Part shown: in pieces, positions 54,294 to 63,208 of the stretch
Position numbering within the stretch: position 1 is the first letter of the stretch
Layout of the letters: the number at the start of each line of letters is the position of its first letter
Assembly (NCBI RefSeq): GCF_030692605.1
Contig: NZ_JAUYUD010000010.1
Location: forward strand, 1-64,000
Direction: 5' to 3'
DNA length: 64,000 nt
Source of the DNA: Lutibacter sp.
GTDB taxonomy: Bacteria; Bacteroidota; Bacteroidia; Flavobacteriales; Flavobacteriaceae
The notes under the pieces: generated by a model
What the model was told of the DNA's origin: nothing
The model's database searches: none
The model's input: only the letters and a program-made list of their open reading frames with translations
Program-made: the position numbers and the translations under genes

Positions 54294-57245
54294 TTGAAAT
54301 CAGCAATCAATCTTCACCACATTTTTATTTCAGTTTTATTTTCATTTTCAATCACATCATGTTCGGATAATTTCAACAAAAATGACAATGCTAAATCAGC
54401 GTATGATTATGTAAATCCATTTATTGGTACTGGTGGGCACGGACACACTTTTCCTGGTGCAACATTGCCTTTTGGAATGGTTCAATTAAGTCCAGATACT
54501 CGTTTAACGGGTTGGGATGGATGTTCTGGCTATCATAATTCTGATTCTATAATTTACGGCTTTTCACACACGCATTTAAGCGGAACAGGAATTTCAGATT
54601 ATGGTGATATTTTATTAATGCCTTTTAATCATTCCGAAACGATTTCAATTGAAGACATTGAAAATCAGCAACTAATTCCTTCAGAATTTAGAAAAGAAAC
54701 TGAAAGTGCAAAACCAGGTTTATACAACGTTCATTTAGACAAACCAAATATTGATGTTGAATTAACAGCAACAACCCGAGTAGGAATTCATAATTATATT
54801 TTTAACAAAGAAAAAAATAATAAAATACTGCTCGATTTAAATCATAGAGATAAAGTGCTGAATTTTAACATAAGTATTGAAAATGAAACTACGATTTCTG
54901 GTTTCAGACAATCAGAAGCTTGGGCAACAAATCAGCACGTTTATTTTTATATGGAGTTTTCAGAACCTTTTTTAGTTGATGAAATTATAAATAAATCGAA
55001 GAAAGAAACTGAAAAATTGTATAAAATATTGGCTTTCAACGCTGGTTTAAAAGAAATAATGGTAAAGGTTGGGATATCAGCAGTTAGTGTTGAAGGAGCC
55101 AAAAAAAACTTAAAAAAAGAAGCTGCTAGTTGGGATTTTAGCAGTTACAAAGAAAATGCAAAAACTGTTTGGACAAAAGCATTGCAAAAAATTGAAGTAA
55201 AAAGTAAAGATGAGGAAAAATTAACCGTTTTTTATTCCGCGCTATATCACACAATGATTGCTCCAAATACTTTTTCTGATGTCAACGGAAATTATAGAGG
55301 GATGGATCAAGAAATTCACAATGACAATCTAAACACAACATACAGCGTTTTTTCTTTGTGGGATACTTTTAGAGCCGCTCACCCACTCTATACGATTATT
55401 GAGCAAAAACGCACCAACGAATTTATCAATACTTTTTTAAAGCATTATAAACAAGGTGGAAGATTGCCTGTTTGGGAATTATCCAGTAATGAAACGGAAT
55501 GTATGATCGGTTATCATTCTGTCTCCGTTATTGCCGATGCTTTCAACAAAGGAATTACAAATTTTGATTCAAAAACGGCTTTGGAAGCTATGATATATAG
55601 TGCTAATTTGAACCATTTTGGTTTAGAATCGTATAAAAAGTATGGATATATAAGAGCTGGAGACGAATCGGAATCTGTTTCAAAAACCTTGGAATATGCG
55701 TATGATGATTGGTGTATTGCTCAGTTTGCAAAAACTCAAAGAGATACAAAAACATACGCCGAATTTATGCTAAGAGCACAATCTTACAAAAATAGTTTCG
55801 ATCCAACTACCAATTTTATGAGAGCGCGTTTAAATGGAGGCTGGTTTAAACCTTTTGAACCTTCAGAAGTAAACTTTAATTATACCGAAGCAAATTCTTG
55901 GCAATATTCATTATTTGTACCTCAAGATGTTTCTGGTCTCATAAATTTATTTGGTGGAAACGAAAAATTTGAACAACGGTTGGATGATTTATTTACAACT
56001 AGTTCAAACACCACTGGACGTGAACAGGCAGATATTACTGGCTTAATTGGGCAATATGCACATGGAAACGAACCGAGTCATCATATGGCATATTTGTACA
56101 ACTTTATTGGCAAACCTTGGAAAACTCAAGAACGAGTAAAACAAATTATAGATGAGCAATATTGGAATGCTCCTGACGGACTTTCAGGCAACGAAGATTG
56201 TGGACAAATGAGCGCTTGGTTTGTTCTTAGTGCTTCTGGCTTTTATTCTGTAACGCCTGGGAAAAATTATTATGTAATTGGCGCCCCAACCTTTGAGGAA
56301 GTTATTTATAATCTCGAAAATGGAAAGAAATTTAAAATTAAAACTAAAAATGTATCAGATGAAAATAAATACATACAATCCGCTACTTTAAATGGTGAAA
56401 AATACACAAAATCGTATTTGCTGCATCAAGATATAATGAATGGAGGGGAATTGGTTTTTAAAATGGGAAAAACGCCTTCAAAAGAGTTTGGAGTTGGAAA
56501 AGCTAATATTCCAATTTCAGAAATTACAGATAATTTGATTATTTCTGTTCCTTTTATAGATGCTAAAAAGAAAACTTTTACAAAATTTTTAGAAATTAAC
56601 ATAGGAAGTAATTGTACCGATTGCGAATTAAAATATTACGTAGGTGAGCAAAAAAAACCTACTTGGTTGAAATATGAAAGTCCCATTAATATTACTAAAA
56701 CTTCAACAATTACAGCTCTTGCAATAAATAAAGATGGGATAAAGAGTAAGACCGTTACAAGTGAGTTTTTGAAAATTAAATCTGGAAGAAATATTACCCT
56801 AAAAGCTAAATACGACAATCAATATGCAGCTGAGGGTGATGGCGCTTTAATTGATATGCTAAAAGGAAGCAATAATTTTAGAACTGGTTTTTGGCAAGGC
56901 TATCAAGATCAAGATGTTGAAGTGATAGTGGATTTAGGTAAATTAGAATCAGTTTCAAATATTTCAACAGGTTTTTTACAAGACAACCGTTCTTGGATTT
57001 GGTTTCCTAAATACGTTGATTATTATGCATCAAACGACGGTAAAAATTTTACGAAATTAAAAAATATTGTGAATGATTTCAGCCTCAAACAAGAAGGTTC
57101 TTTCACTAAAGAATTTGGTTTTAAAACAACTATAAAAACACGTTATCTAAAAATGATTGCTAAAAATTTTGGTGTTTGCCCAGATTGGCACTTAGGCGCT
57201 GGTGATAAATCCTGGATTTTTATTGATGAAATAACTATTGAATAA
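54294..57245 (+). CDS. GH92 alpha-mannosidase lipoprotein with C-terminal hexosaminidase-like and F5/8-type C domains
   Basis: The 983-residue enzyme should remove mannose from alpha-linked oligosaccharides as an exo-enzyme (Ca2+-dependent, inverting GH92). The start is TTG at 54294 and gives MKSAINLHHIFISVLFSFSI-TSC, a lipoprotein signal with Cys23. GH92 motifs include GTGGHGHTFPGATLPFGMVQ, GFSHTHLSGTG, GDESESVSKTLEYAYDDWC and GNEDCGQMSAWFVLSASGFY. After about residue 760 come a chitobiase C-terminal-like beta domain (TKTSTITALAINKDGIKS) and a discoidin/CBM32-like domain (RTGFWQGYQDQDVEVIVDLG), which may bind host glycan. Its last 11 bases overlap the end of the convergent GH2 gene. Catalytic residues were not assigned. 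Confidence 0.92.
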   Translation: MKSAINLHHIFISVLFSFSITSCSDNFNKNDNAKSAYDYVNPFIGTGGHGHTFPGATLPFGMVQLSPDTRLTGWDGCSGYHNSDSIIYGFSHTHLSGTGISDYGDILLMPFNHSETISIEDIENQQLIPSEFRKETESAKPGLYNVHLDKPNIDVELTATTRVGIHNYIFNKEKNNKILLDLNHRDKVLNFNISIENETTISGFRQSEAWATNQHVYFYMEFSEPFLVDEIINKSKKETEKLYKILAFNAGLKEIMVKVGISAVSVEGAKKNLKKEAASWDFSSYKENAKTVWTKALQKIEVKSKDEEKLTVFYSALYHTMIAPNTFSDVNGNYRGMDQEIHNDNLNTTYSVFSLWDTFRAAHPLYTIIEQKRTNEFINTFLKHYKQGGRLPVWELSSNETECMIGYHSVSVIADAFNKGITNFDSKTALEAMIYSANLNHFGLESYKKYGYIRAGDESESVSKTLEYAYDDWCIAQFAKTQRDTKTYAEFMLRAQSYKNSFDPTTNFMRARLNGGWFKPFEPSEVNFNYTEANSWQYSLFVPQDVSGLINLFGGNEKFEQRLDDLFTTSSNTTGREQADITGLIGQYAHGNEPSHHMAYLYNFIGKPWKTQERVKQIIDEQYWNAPDGLSGNEDCGQMSAWFVLSASGFYSVTPGKNYYVIGAPTFEEVIYNLENGKKFKIKTKNVSDENKYIQSATLNGEKYTKSYLLHQDIMNGGELVFKMGKTPSKEFGVGKANIPISEITDNLIISVPFIDAKKKTFTKFLEINIGSNCTDCELKYYVGEQKKPTWLKYESPINITKTSTITALAINKDGIKSKTVTSEFLKIKSGRNITLKAKYDNQYAAEGDGALIDMLKGSNNFRTGFWQGYQDQDVEVIVDLGKLESVSNISTGFLQDNRSWIWFPKYVDYYASNDGKNFTKLKNIVNDFSLKQEGSFTKEFGFKTTIKTRYLKMIAKNFGVCPDWHLGAGDKSWIFIDEITIE

Positions 57246-59523
57246 TCCTAAAAACATCTGAAAAAACCATATAATTTGTACTATCTTTTAAAACAATTTT
57301 TAATTCAAAAATTTCTGAATTTGAAGATTCTATCAAAGGAAATTTTAGTTTAATTCTTGAAGAATATTTTACAAAAAAAGGTTGATCTAAAATTATTTTT
57401 GAAGACTGTTTTTCAACTAATGAAACCGCTATTTTACCTGTGAAATTTGAAACTAAATCAGAAATTATTTCAATTTCATTTTTCTCATAATTCAAAACAG
57501 CAATTATTGGTTTGAAATTTTCTTTTATGGTATTAAAAGCATCCTTTTCTTGACCGTAATAATCTAAAATACTCCACGAAGGTCCAGGCCAACAATCGTT
57601 TAATTGCCAAAATAGCGTTCCCATACAATGGGGAGATTGTTGTCTGTGACTTTGAATAGCTGTTTGCAACGCAATTGTTTGGGTTTTCTGGCTTTTTACT
57701 ACAAAGTCATCAAAGGAAGTTGGTTTCTCAAACCAAGTATTTATATGCTTTAAAATTAAACCATTGCCAATATAACTTTTTTGGCGGTTCTTCATGGTTT
57801 TTGATTCTAATGAAAAACTCGCTTCTGATGCAAAGGTTTTTATTGTTTTTATAGAAGGAAATGATTGAAAACCATACTCAACCATAAAACGACCAACATT
57901 TGTTTTATAATTTTTAAATGGTTCTTTTCCGTGCCAAATTCCCCAATAATGCATACTTCCATTATTAAAATTTTCAGAGGTGCCCCAATTACTTAAAGGT
58001 GATGTGCCTACATAATTAGCTTTTGAGTCTAATTTCTTTAACGTATTTGGAATTATATTATGAAATAAATTTTTATAAGAATTCCATAATTGTATTGAAT
58101 CTTTTTTAGTATAACTATATTGTTTTTGCCAACCCCAGTTTTTCCAAGCAACTTCAATTTCATTATTTCCACACCATAACGCAATGCTAGGGTGCTTTTT
58201 AAGTCGGTTTACATTATCCTTTACTTCCTGTTCAATATTCTTTAAAAATTCTGAATCATTGGGGTATAAACTTCCTGCGAACATAAAATCTTGCCAAATT
58301 AAAATTCCGTTTTTATCGCATAATTCATAAAAAATATCTTTTTCATAAATACCTCCACCCCAAACTCGAAGCATATTCATGTTGGCTTTTATAACCTTTT
58401 CAATTATTTTTTTATAAGCGCGATCTGTAACCCGAGGTAAAAAAACATCTTGAGGAATGTAATTTGCACCTTTAATAAACAATGCCTTTCCATTAATTTT
58501 GAAATAAAATGAAGTCCCAATAGTGTCTTTTTCCTGAATTAATTCAACGGTTCTTATTCCAAACTCATCTGTTTTACCATCGAGTAATTTACTTCCTCTT
58601 TTTAGTTGAACGGAAATTTCATATAAATGTGGTTTCCCCATTCCATTTGGCCACCATAAATAAGGATTTACAATTTCAAATTTTTGCTGAATTGTTTGTG
58701 TTCCTTTTTTAATTTTTATTGGAATAGTGTTACTTATATTTTCCTCAGTATTTTCACCCAAATTAATCAACAATTTTAAATCATTAGACTTAGTAGACTC
58801 TGCTCCTTCAACTTCAATAATTGTTGTTAAATAGGCTTTATTATTGCTTATTGAATCTGTTTGAACATAGAGATTCGTTATTCTTGCTTCATTCCATGTA
58901 TTAATTTTTACGTTTTTCCAGATTCCAGAAGTTACAAAACGAGGTCCAAAATCCCACCCAAATTGATACGCTGCTTTTCTTGTAAAGGAGCTTACTTTTA
59001 AATCTACAGTTTCATTTCCAGAAGGTAATTTATAAGGTTGGTTTTTAACTTTTTCGGAATTATATTTTAAAGGTGAAGTAAAACGTACTTCTAGTTTGTT
59101 ACCTCCTACTTTAGCGAACTTTTTAATGTCAGCCTTCCAACTTCGAAACATATTGATTGCCTCAATTATTTTTTCTCCATTAAAAAAAACCGTTGCGTAA
59201 GTATCCAATCCTTCAAATTCTAGTTCTATATTTTCCTGTGAAAGCTGATCTCTTGTTAAATTTATTGTTGTTTTATAATTCCAATTTTCGTTTTCAATCC
59301 ATTGTAATTTTAGTTCATTGGTTTCCCAAAAAGGATCTTCAATTAAATGATTTGCCAATAAATCGGTGTGAACAACTCCCGGAACAGTAGCTTTATAATA
59401 TTTATCATCGCCTTCTTTTGAAAATTCCCAATTAGAATTTATTAGAATCGATTTTGCAGGTTCCGTTTTAGAACAAGATAAGATTGCAAAGGAAATACAA
59501 ATAAATGCTAAAATTCTATTCAT
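57235..59523 (-). CDS. GH2 beta-mannosidase lipoprotein
   Basis: The 762-residue enzyme would release mannose from Man-beta-1,4-GlcNAc or mannooligosaccharides. Lipoprotein signal MNRILAFICISFAILSC (Cys17). Sugar-binding and immunoglobulin-like domains precede the TIM barrel, where MLRVWGGGIYEKDIFYE and WQDFMFAG are typical of the beta-mannosidase branch. The acid/base is E455 in GNNEIEVAW and the nucleophile E549 in VEYGFQSFPS. The start codon overlaps the CutC stop (ATGA), so it is cotranslated with CutC and the glycosylasparaginase. The 3' end overlaps the convergent GH92 gene. Confidence 0.9.
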   Translation of the reverse strand: MNRILAFICISFAILSCSKTEPAKSILINSNWEFSKEGDDKYYKATVPGVVHTDLLANHLIEDPFWETNELKLQWIENENWNYKTTINLTRDQLSQENIELEFEGLDTYATVFFNGEKIIEAINMFRSWKADIKKFAKVGGNKLEVRFTSPLKYNSEKVKNQPYKLPSGNETVDLKVSSFTRKAAYQFGWDFGPRFVTSGIWKNVKINTWNEARITNLYVQTDSISNNKAYLTTIIEVEGAESTKSNDLKLLINLGENTEENISNTIPIKIKKGTQTIQQKFEIVNPYLWWPNGMGKPHLYEISVQLKRGSKLLDGKTDEFGIRTVELIQEKDTIGTSFYFKINGKALFIKGANYIPQDVFLPRVTDRAYKKIIEKVIKANMNMLRVWGGGIYEKDIFYELCDKNGILIWQDFMFAGSLYPNDSEFLKNIEQEVKDNVNRLKKHPSIALWCGNNEIEVAWKNWGWQKQYSYTKKDSIQLWNSYKNLFHNIIPNTLKKLDSKANYVGTSPLSNWGTSENFNNGSMHYWGIWHGKEPFKNYKTNVGRFMVEYGFQSFPSIKTIKTFASEASFSLESKTMKNRQKSYIGNGLILKHINTWFEKPTSFDDFVVKSQKTQTIALQTAIQSHRQQSPHCMGTLFWQLNDCWPGPSWSILDYYGQEKDAFNTIKENFKPIIAVLNYEKNEIEIISDLVSNFTGKIAVSLVEKQSSKIILDQPFFVKYSSRIKLKFPLIESSNSEIFELKIVLKDSTNYMVFSDVFRIIQ

Positions 59524-60215
59524 TTAAAAAGATTTATGATACTCTTAATTTTTTCTTCATCAACAACCGTTTCCTCACCCATTGAAAGTTTGGTTGAATT
59601 TTGAATTGATTTTCGTGCTGTAAAATGCAAATTTTGAATTCCTGAACTGGCTATTTTTAAAGCATTTGTTTCATTAACACCACTACCAGCCATAATTTGA
59701 ATTTTATTGCCATAATTGGCCTGTAACTCAGTAATTACGGATAATCCTTTTTCTGCAGTAGATTGTAAACCTGATGTTAACAGCCTGTTAACTTTCATTT
59801 CAATTAATTTTTCTATTGCCAATTTATAATTTGAAACGAAATCAAAAGCACGATGAAATGTAATTTCTAAACTCAATGATTTTGATAAATCAACCAATCT
59901 TTTATTTAGTATAGAAACCTCATTATCAGCAGTTAATATACCGAAAACAACTCCCTTGGCTCCTGCTTTTTTAGCAGCAATAATGTCAGCTTTCATTAAC
60001 TCAATATCTTCTTTAGAATAACAAAAATCACCTTCTTTTGGGCGAATCATTACATGAACTTCAATAGATGATTTCTCGACACATTGCTGAATTAATCCAT
60101 AACTAGGAGTTAACCCACCAACTGATAAAGCTGAACATAATTCGATACGTTTGGCACCATATTTTTTAGCAATTAACGCCCCTTCAACACAATCTGTACA
60201 AATTTCAACTATCAT
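59520..60215 (-). CDS. cutC: CutC family protein
   Basis: A TIM-barrel protein of the CutC family. I choose the ATG at 60215 (231 residues, start MIVEICTDCVEGALIAKKYGAKRIEL), as family members begin like this; the upstream in-frame ATG at 60266 would overlap the glycosylasparaginase gene. Seen motifs are SVGGLTPSYGLI, VMIRPKEGDF and the LTSGLQSTAEKG/IMAGSGVNETNA pair. The copper-homeostasis label comes from E. coli and is weakly supported. Here the gene is wedged between a glycosylasparaginase (13 bases) and a beta-mannosidase (4-base overlap), which suggests a carbohydrate-related role. Confidence 0.85.
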   Translation of the reverse strand: MIVEICTDCVEGALIAKKYGAKRIELCSALSVGGLTPSYGLIQQCVEKSSIEVHVMIRPKEGDFCYSKEDIELMKADIIAAKKAGAKGVVFGILTADNEVSILNKRLVDLSKSLSLEITFHRAFDFVSNYKLAIEKLIEMKVNRLLTSGLQSTAEKGLSVITELQANYGNKIQIMAGSGVNETNALKIASSGIQNLHFTARKSIQNSTKLSMGEETVVDEEKIKSIINLFK

Positions 60216-60228
60216 ACATTCACCATTT

Positions 60229-61221
60229 TTACCAGTTCCTATCAAATTTAGCATCAACCATTTCATTTTGAGAACTTGATTTTAACGCATAATTAAACCC
60301 TGCATAAACGCTATATCCACCTGTTTCACCGTATTTATTTAGCGCTATAAAACCGACTTGCATATTTGTTAAATCTTTATGTTTTTTGATAATTCTCTGT
60401 ACAGCTTCTTTACAGGCGTCATTTGGTGACAATCCATTTCGCATTAATTCAACCACAATGGCACTTCCTGCAATTCTAATCACAGCTTCCCCAACGCCAG
60501 TAGCACAAGCTGCGCCAACTTCATTATCAACAAATAAACCAGCTCCTATTATAGGTGAATCTCCAACCCTACCGTGCAATTTATAGGCCATTCCACTGGT
60601 GGTACAAGCTCCTGCCAAATTACCCTTTTCATCTAAAGCTAATAATCCTATGGTATCATGGTTCTCACTATTGATTACTGGTTGATATTTTGATTCTTCT
60701 TTCCATTTTTCCCAAGCTGTTTTAGAACTATTGGTTAATAAATTGGTTTCTTTAAATCCTTTTTCCAAAGCAAATTGCTTTGCCCCATCGCCTACTAACA
60801 TAACATGTGGTGTATCTTCCATCACTTTTCTTGCAACAGAAATTGGATTTTCAATATCTTGTAAACACGCAACTGCCCCACAATTATTTTCGTGATCCAT
60901 AATACAGGCATCCAATGTTACTTTTCCATCTCTATCAGGTAATCCTCCAATACCTACACTTGAATTCTCTGGATCAGATTCTGTAACTCTCACACCAGCC
61001 TCTACGGCATCAATCGAATTGCCTTTTTTAGCTAAAATTTCCCAGGCGGCTGCATTAGCTTCCATGCCATGTATCCACGTAGAAATTACAATTGGTTTAA
61101 TTACATTTTTAGAAGTGTCATTTATTTTTACCGATTCATTCTCTTTACTAAAACAAGAGTTTGATATTATAGCTACACCTCCAAGTGCCGATAGTTTTAA
61201 AAAATTTCTACGGGTTTTCAT
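60229..61221 (-). CDS. Glycosylasparaginase (N4-(beta-N-acetylglucosaminyl)-L-asparaginase), Tat-type signal
   Basis: The 330-residue Ntn-hydrolase precursor cleaves the GlcNAc-Asn bond left when N-glycans are degraded. It is autoproteolytically split at the nucleophile T190 in NHDTIGLL, and the substrate region GRVGDSPIIGAGLFVDN with the later GAACATGVGEA fit the family. The N-terminus MKTRRNFLKLSALGGVAI has a twin-arginine (RR) pattern, followed by Cys24 (ISNSC), which may also be a lipidation site. Length fits. It is the first gene of the operon with cutC and the beta-mannosidase. Confidence 0.92.
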   Translation of the reverse strand: MKTRRNFLKLSALGGVAIISNSCFSKENESVKINDTSKNVIKPIVISTWIHGMEANAAAWEILAKKGNSIDAVEAGVRVTESDPENSSVGIGGLPDRDGKVTLDACIMDHENNCGAVACLQDIENPISVARKVMEDTPHVMLVGDGAKQFALEKGFKETNLLTNSSKTAWEKWKEESKYQPVINSENHDTIGLLALDEKGNLAGACTTSGMAYKLHGRVGDSPIIGAGLFVDNEVGAACATGVGEAVIRIAGSAIVVELMRNGLSPNDACKEAVQRIIKKHKDLTNMQVGFIALNKYGETGGYSVYAGFNYALKSSSQNEMVDAKFDRNW

Positions 61222-61291
61222 AAATTTTTATCAATAAAAGTAATGTTGAAGAACGGAATTATTTTTAACCTGTACAAAGTTTAGTTACAAA

Positions 61292-61323
61292 AAAAAATCC
61301 CAAATTTTAATTTGAGATTTTTT
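61292..61323. terminator. AT-rich hairpin upstream of the glycosylasparaginase gene
   Basis: aaatc-caaatt pairs with aatttg-gattt, with A/T runs on both sides. Both neighbouring genes run on the minus strand, so it could end a transcript from the PEGA gene, more than 500 bases upstream. Low-GC stem, so the call is tentative. Confidence 0.5.
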
Positions 61324-61348
61324 ATATAAAACGTTTCTAATTAAAACG

Positions 61349-61652
61349 CGTTGGGTGCAATTAATTTTTAACGATGATTTTTCGTCACTTCGAGTGATTT
61401 TCGCTAGAAAATTGCATCGAGAACAGAAAAAGGATTGTTAAAAACGGTTCTCGATACATTTTTTGTTTCGTTTTACTGCACAAAAAAAACTCGAACAGAC
61501 GTTTTTAATAATTCTAACTAACGTTTTTTTAATACTTTGTAAATCAATTATTTAATTTTTTTATTTTTCTATAAAAATTTATTCCTATTTACACTTTCCA
61601 CCGTTAGCTGAAGGAGTCAATTTGGTGCGAATATGTGGAATTACACCCAACG
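61349..61652. mobile_element. Terminal-inverted-repeat element with internal dyad (MITE-like)
   Basis: In the 624-base gap between PEGA and glycosylasparaginase genes, cgttgggtgcaatt (61349-61362) matches the reverse complement of 61639-61652 in 13 of 14 positions. Inside lies a 9-base stem, atcgagaac (61416-61424) with gttctcgat (61447-61455), around a 22-base loop. The left half is shared with 13272-13365, where 62 bases containing the dyad are missing. No coding frame is seen. The rest of the gap holds a ferredoxin relic. Confidence 0.6.
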
Positions 61653-61663
61653 GGTTAATTAAA

Positions 61664-61732
61664 CTATTCTTTAATCAAAAATTGTTGTTTCGCTAGTAAC
61701 GCTTCTTCCCTTTCTACATTGATATCAACTGG
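61664..61732 (-). pseudogene. C-terminal relic of a 4Fe-4S ferredoxin paralogue
   Basis: Minus-strand translation gives PVDINVEREEALLAKQ and then QFLIKE before a TAG. The functional ferredoxin at 63209-63556 ends [21 protein letters not shown] and KKYLHT. The shared PVD, NVExEExLLxK and FL/YL steps with a seven-residue gap (CCVPDDE missing) indicate a duplicated or recombined tail. A stop lies immediately upstream of PVD, so no start is left. Confidence 0.6.
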
Positions 61733-61845
61733 TTACCTTGAAATTAAAACGAACTGATTTTTTTTATAAAAAAGCTGAACAAATGAACTAATCTAAACTG
61801 CCAAATATTTTTAAAAATAGATTCATTAAATTTGTTGAGAAATGG

Positions 61846-63153
61846 TTACAATCTTGATTGAGCTTCTTCAATAATATTTTTATATTTTTTTAAAATACGA
61901 TTCCATTCTTCAAATTTTTCATCTTCTTTTACACTTGCCAAGCCATCTGCCCTTTCACTACTTATTTTAATAACATATTTAAGAGGATTCGAGTCTCCTA
62001 ATTTTACTATAACCCTAGTTCTTATTGTACTTCCTTTAAAATTATGAACTTGCCAAGCAGTTCTTAAATAGCCAGTTTCTTTATCTATTACTTCAAGAAC
62101 ATCAAATTCTGTAGTAACAATTGAACTTAATAATTTCCAAGAATCACTTGCATTAAGCTGAGGTTTAACAACAATTGAGAAATTCACATTTGCTAAATCT
62201 GTCGAAATTGAAGTTTTATATGCTTCGTCTTCGCTTAATTCAAAATGTTCCCTTAGTGGAGGTACTTGATAATCCTTTGAATTGCAATAATTCTTTTTAA
62301 CAGATAAAAAACTTTCTTTAAACAATATTACTTCAACACAAGTATTTTCAGGAACTTTCAATTCATAATTACCGACTCCAACAATTTTTCCGTCAACTTT
62401 AATTTCAGCAGTTTTTGGTGTAACTTCCATTTTTACTAACCTATCTTTTAATAAAAAGTTGAAAGCAAGTGGAGGCTCGTCATCATTTTCTTTATTACAA
62501 AATACCTTTTCTTCCAGCGTAAATCCTTCTTTTTTTGCTTGAATAAATGTGCATTCTCCTTTTGGAATTACAACCTCAGCTGAACCAACTCCAATTAATT
62601 TTTGATTTGAATAAATTTCCGCATCTGCCGGTGAAATTTTAACTTGAACTGCCCTGTCTTGGAGAGAAAAATTATCAATAATAGGTGGAGCACTTTCGCT
62701 TTCTTTATTAAAGTATGTTTTTTTCAATGTTTTAAATCCTTTCTTTTTTATCTCAACAGTTAAGGCAGCATCCTTCTTAATAATTGCAGTGAAACTTTTT
62801 GACCCAACAAAAACACCGTCAATAAAAATCTCTGCATCATATGGTTCTACTTTAATTTCAACCATTCTATTCTCTAAAATTAGTTGAACTACTGAAGGCC
62901 ACTTAATTGTTTTAGGAAAATCTTTTATCAAAGGCTGGAAACCCTCCTTAACAATCATTATTCTATTTAATTCATTCTTAACTAACTTATGTTCTGCGGT
63001 ACCAACACCTAACATAGGCTTAATAACTTCAGAATCCCTCATTTTAAAAATTTGCGCGTCTGAATAATTGGTGGTAATTTTAATTTTATTCTGAGATTGT
63101 AAAAATGTAACGCTCAGCACTATAAATAAAAAGACGAATTTTCTATTTTTCAT
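61846..63153 (-). CDS. Secreted protein with four PEGA-like repeats
   Basis: The 435-residue protein has a signal peptide (to about LQS, residue 20) and then four tandem beta-rich repeats of 60-70 residues, each with a DAEIFxxGxxxGxG-type core (about residues 30, 104, 176 and 247). Repeats are separated by an APP/EPP/VPP step. Repeats 3 and 4 each have a Cys pair 18 apart (C201-C219 and C272-C290), absent from repeat 2. A C-terminal mixed domain of about 130 residues follows (TSISTDLANVNFSIVVKPQ). PEGA domains are thought to bind cell-wall or surface glycans. Function unknown. Confidence 0.75.
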   Translation of the reverse strand: MKNRKFVFLFIVLSVTFLQSQNKIKITTNYSDAQIFKMRDSEVIKPMLGVGTAEHKLVKNELNRIMIVKEGFQPLIKDFPKTIKWPSVVQLILENRMVEIKVEPYDAEIFIDGVFVGSKSFTAIIKKDAALTVEIKKKGFKTLKKTYFNKESESAPPIIDNFSLQDRAVQVKISPADAEIYSNQKLIGVGSAEVVIPKGECTFIQAKKEGFTLEEKVFCNKENDDEPPLAFNFLLKDRLVKMEVTPKTAEIKVDGKIVGVGNYELKVPENTCVEVILFKESFLSVKKNYCNSKDYQVPPLREHFELSEDEAYKTSISTDLANVNFSIVVKPQLNASDSWKLLSSIVTTEFDVLEVIDKETGYLRTAWQVHNFKGSTIRTRVIVKLGDSNPLKYVIKISSERADGLASVKEDEKFEEWNRILKKYKNIIEEAQSRL

Positions 63154-63208
63154 AACAAAAAAGATTTGGTTTATTGATTAGCTAATATAAAAAAACTTTA
63201 TACACTAA

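Noticed and set aside
60216-60266. 17-residue extension of CutC
   Set aside because: It overlaps the glycosylasparaginase gene and is not a family feature; the start at 60215 fits CutC proteins.
61349-61652. Integron attC-like site (cgttgggt and acccaacg ends)
   Set aside because: The core sequences are in the wrong order for attC (GTTRRRY at left, RYYYAAC at right), with no integrase or cassette gene nearby.
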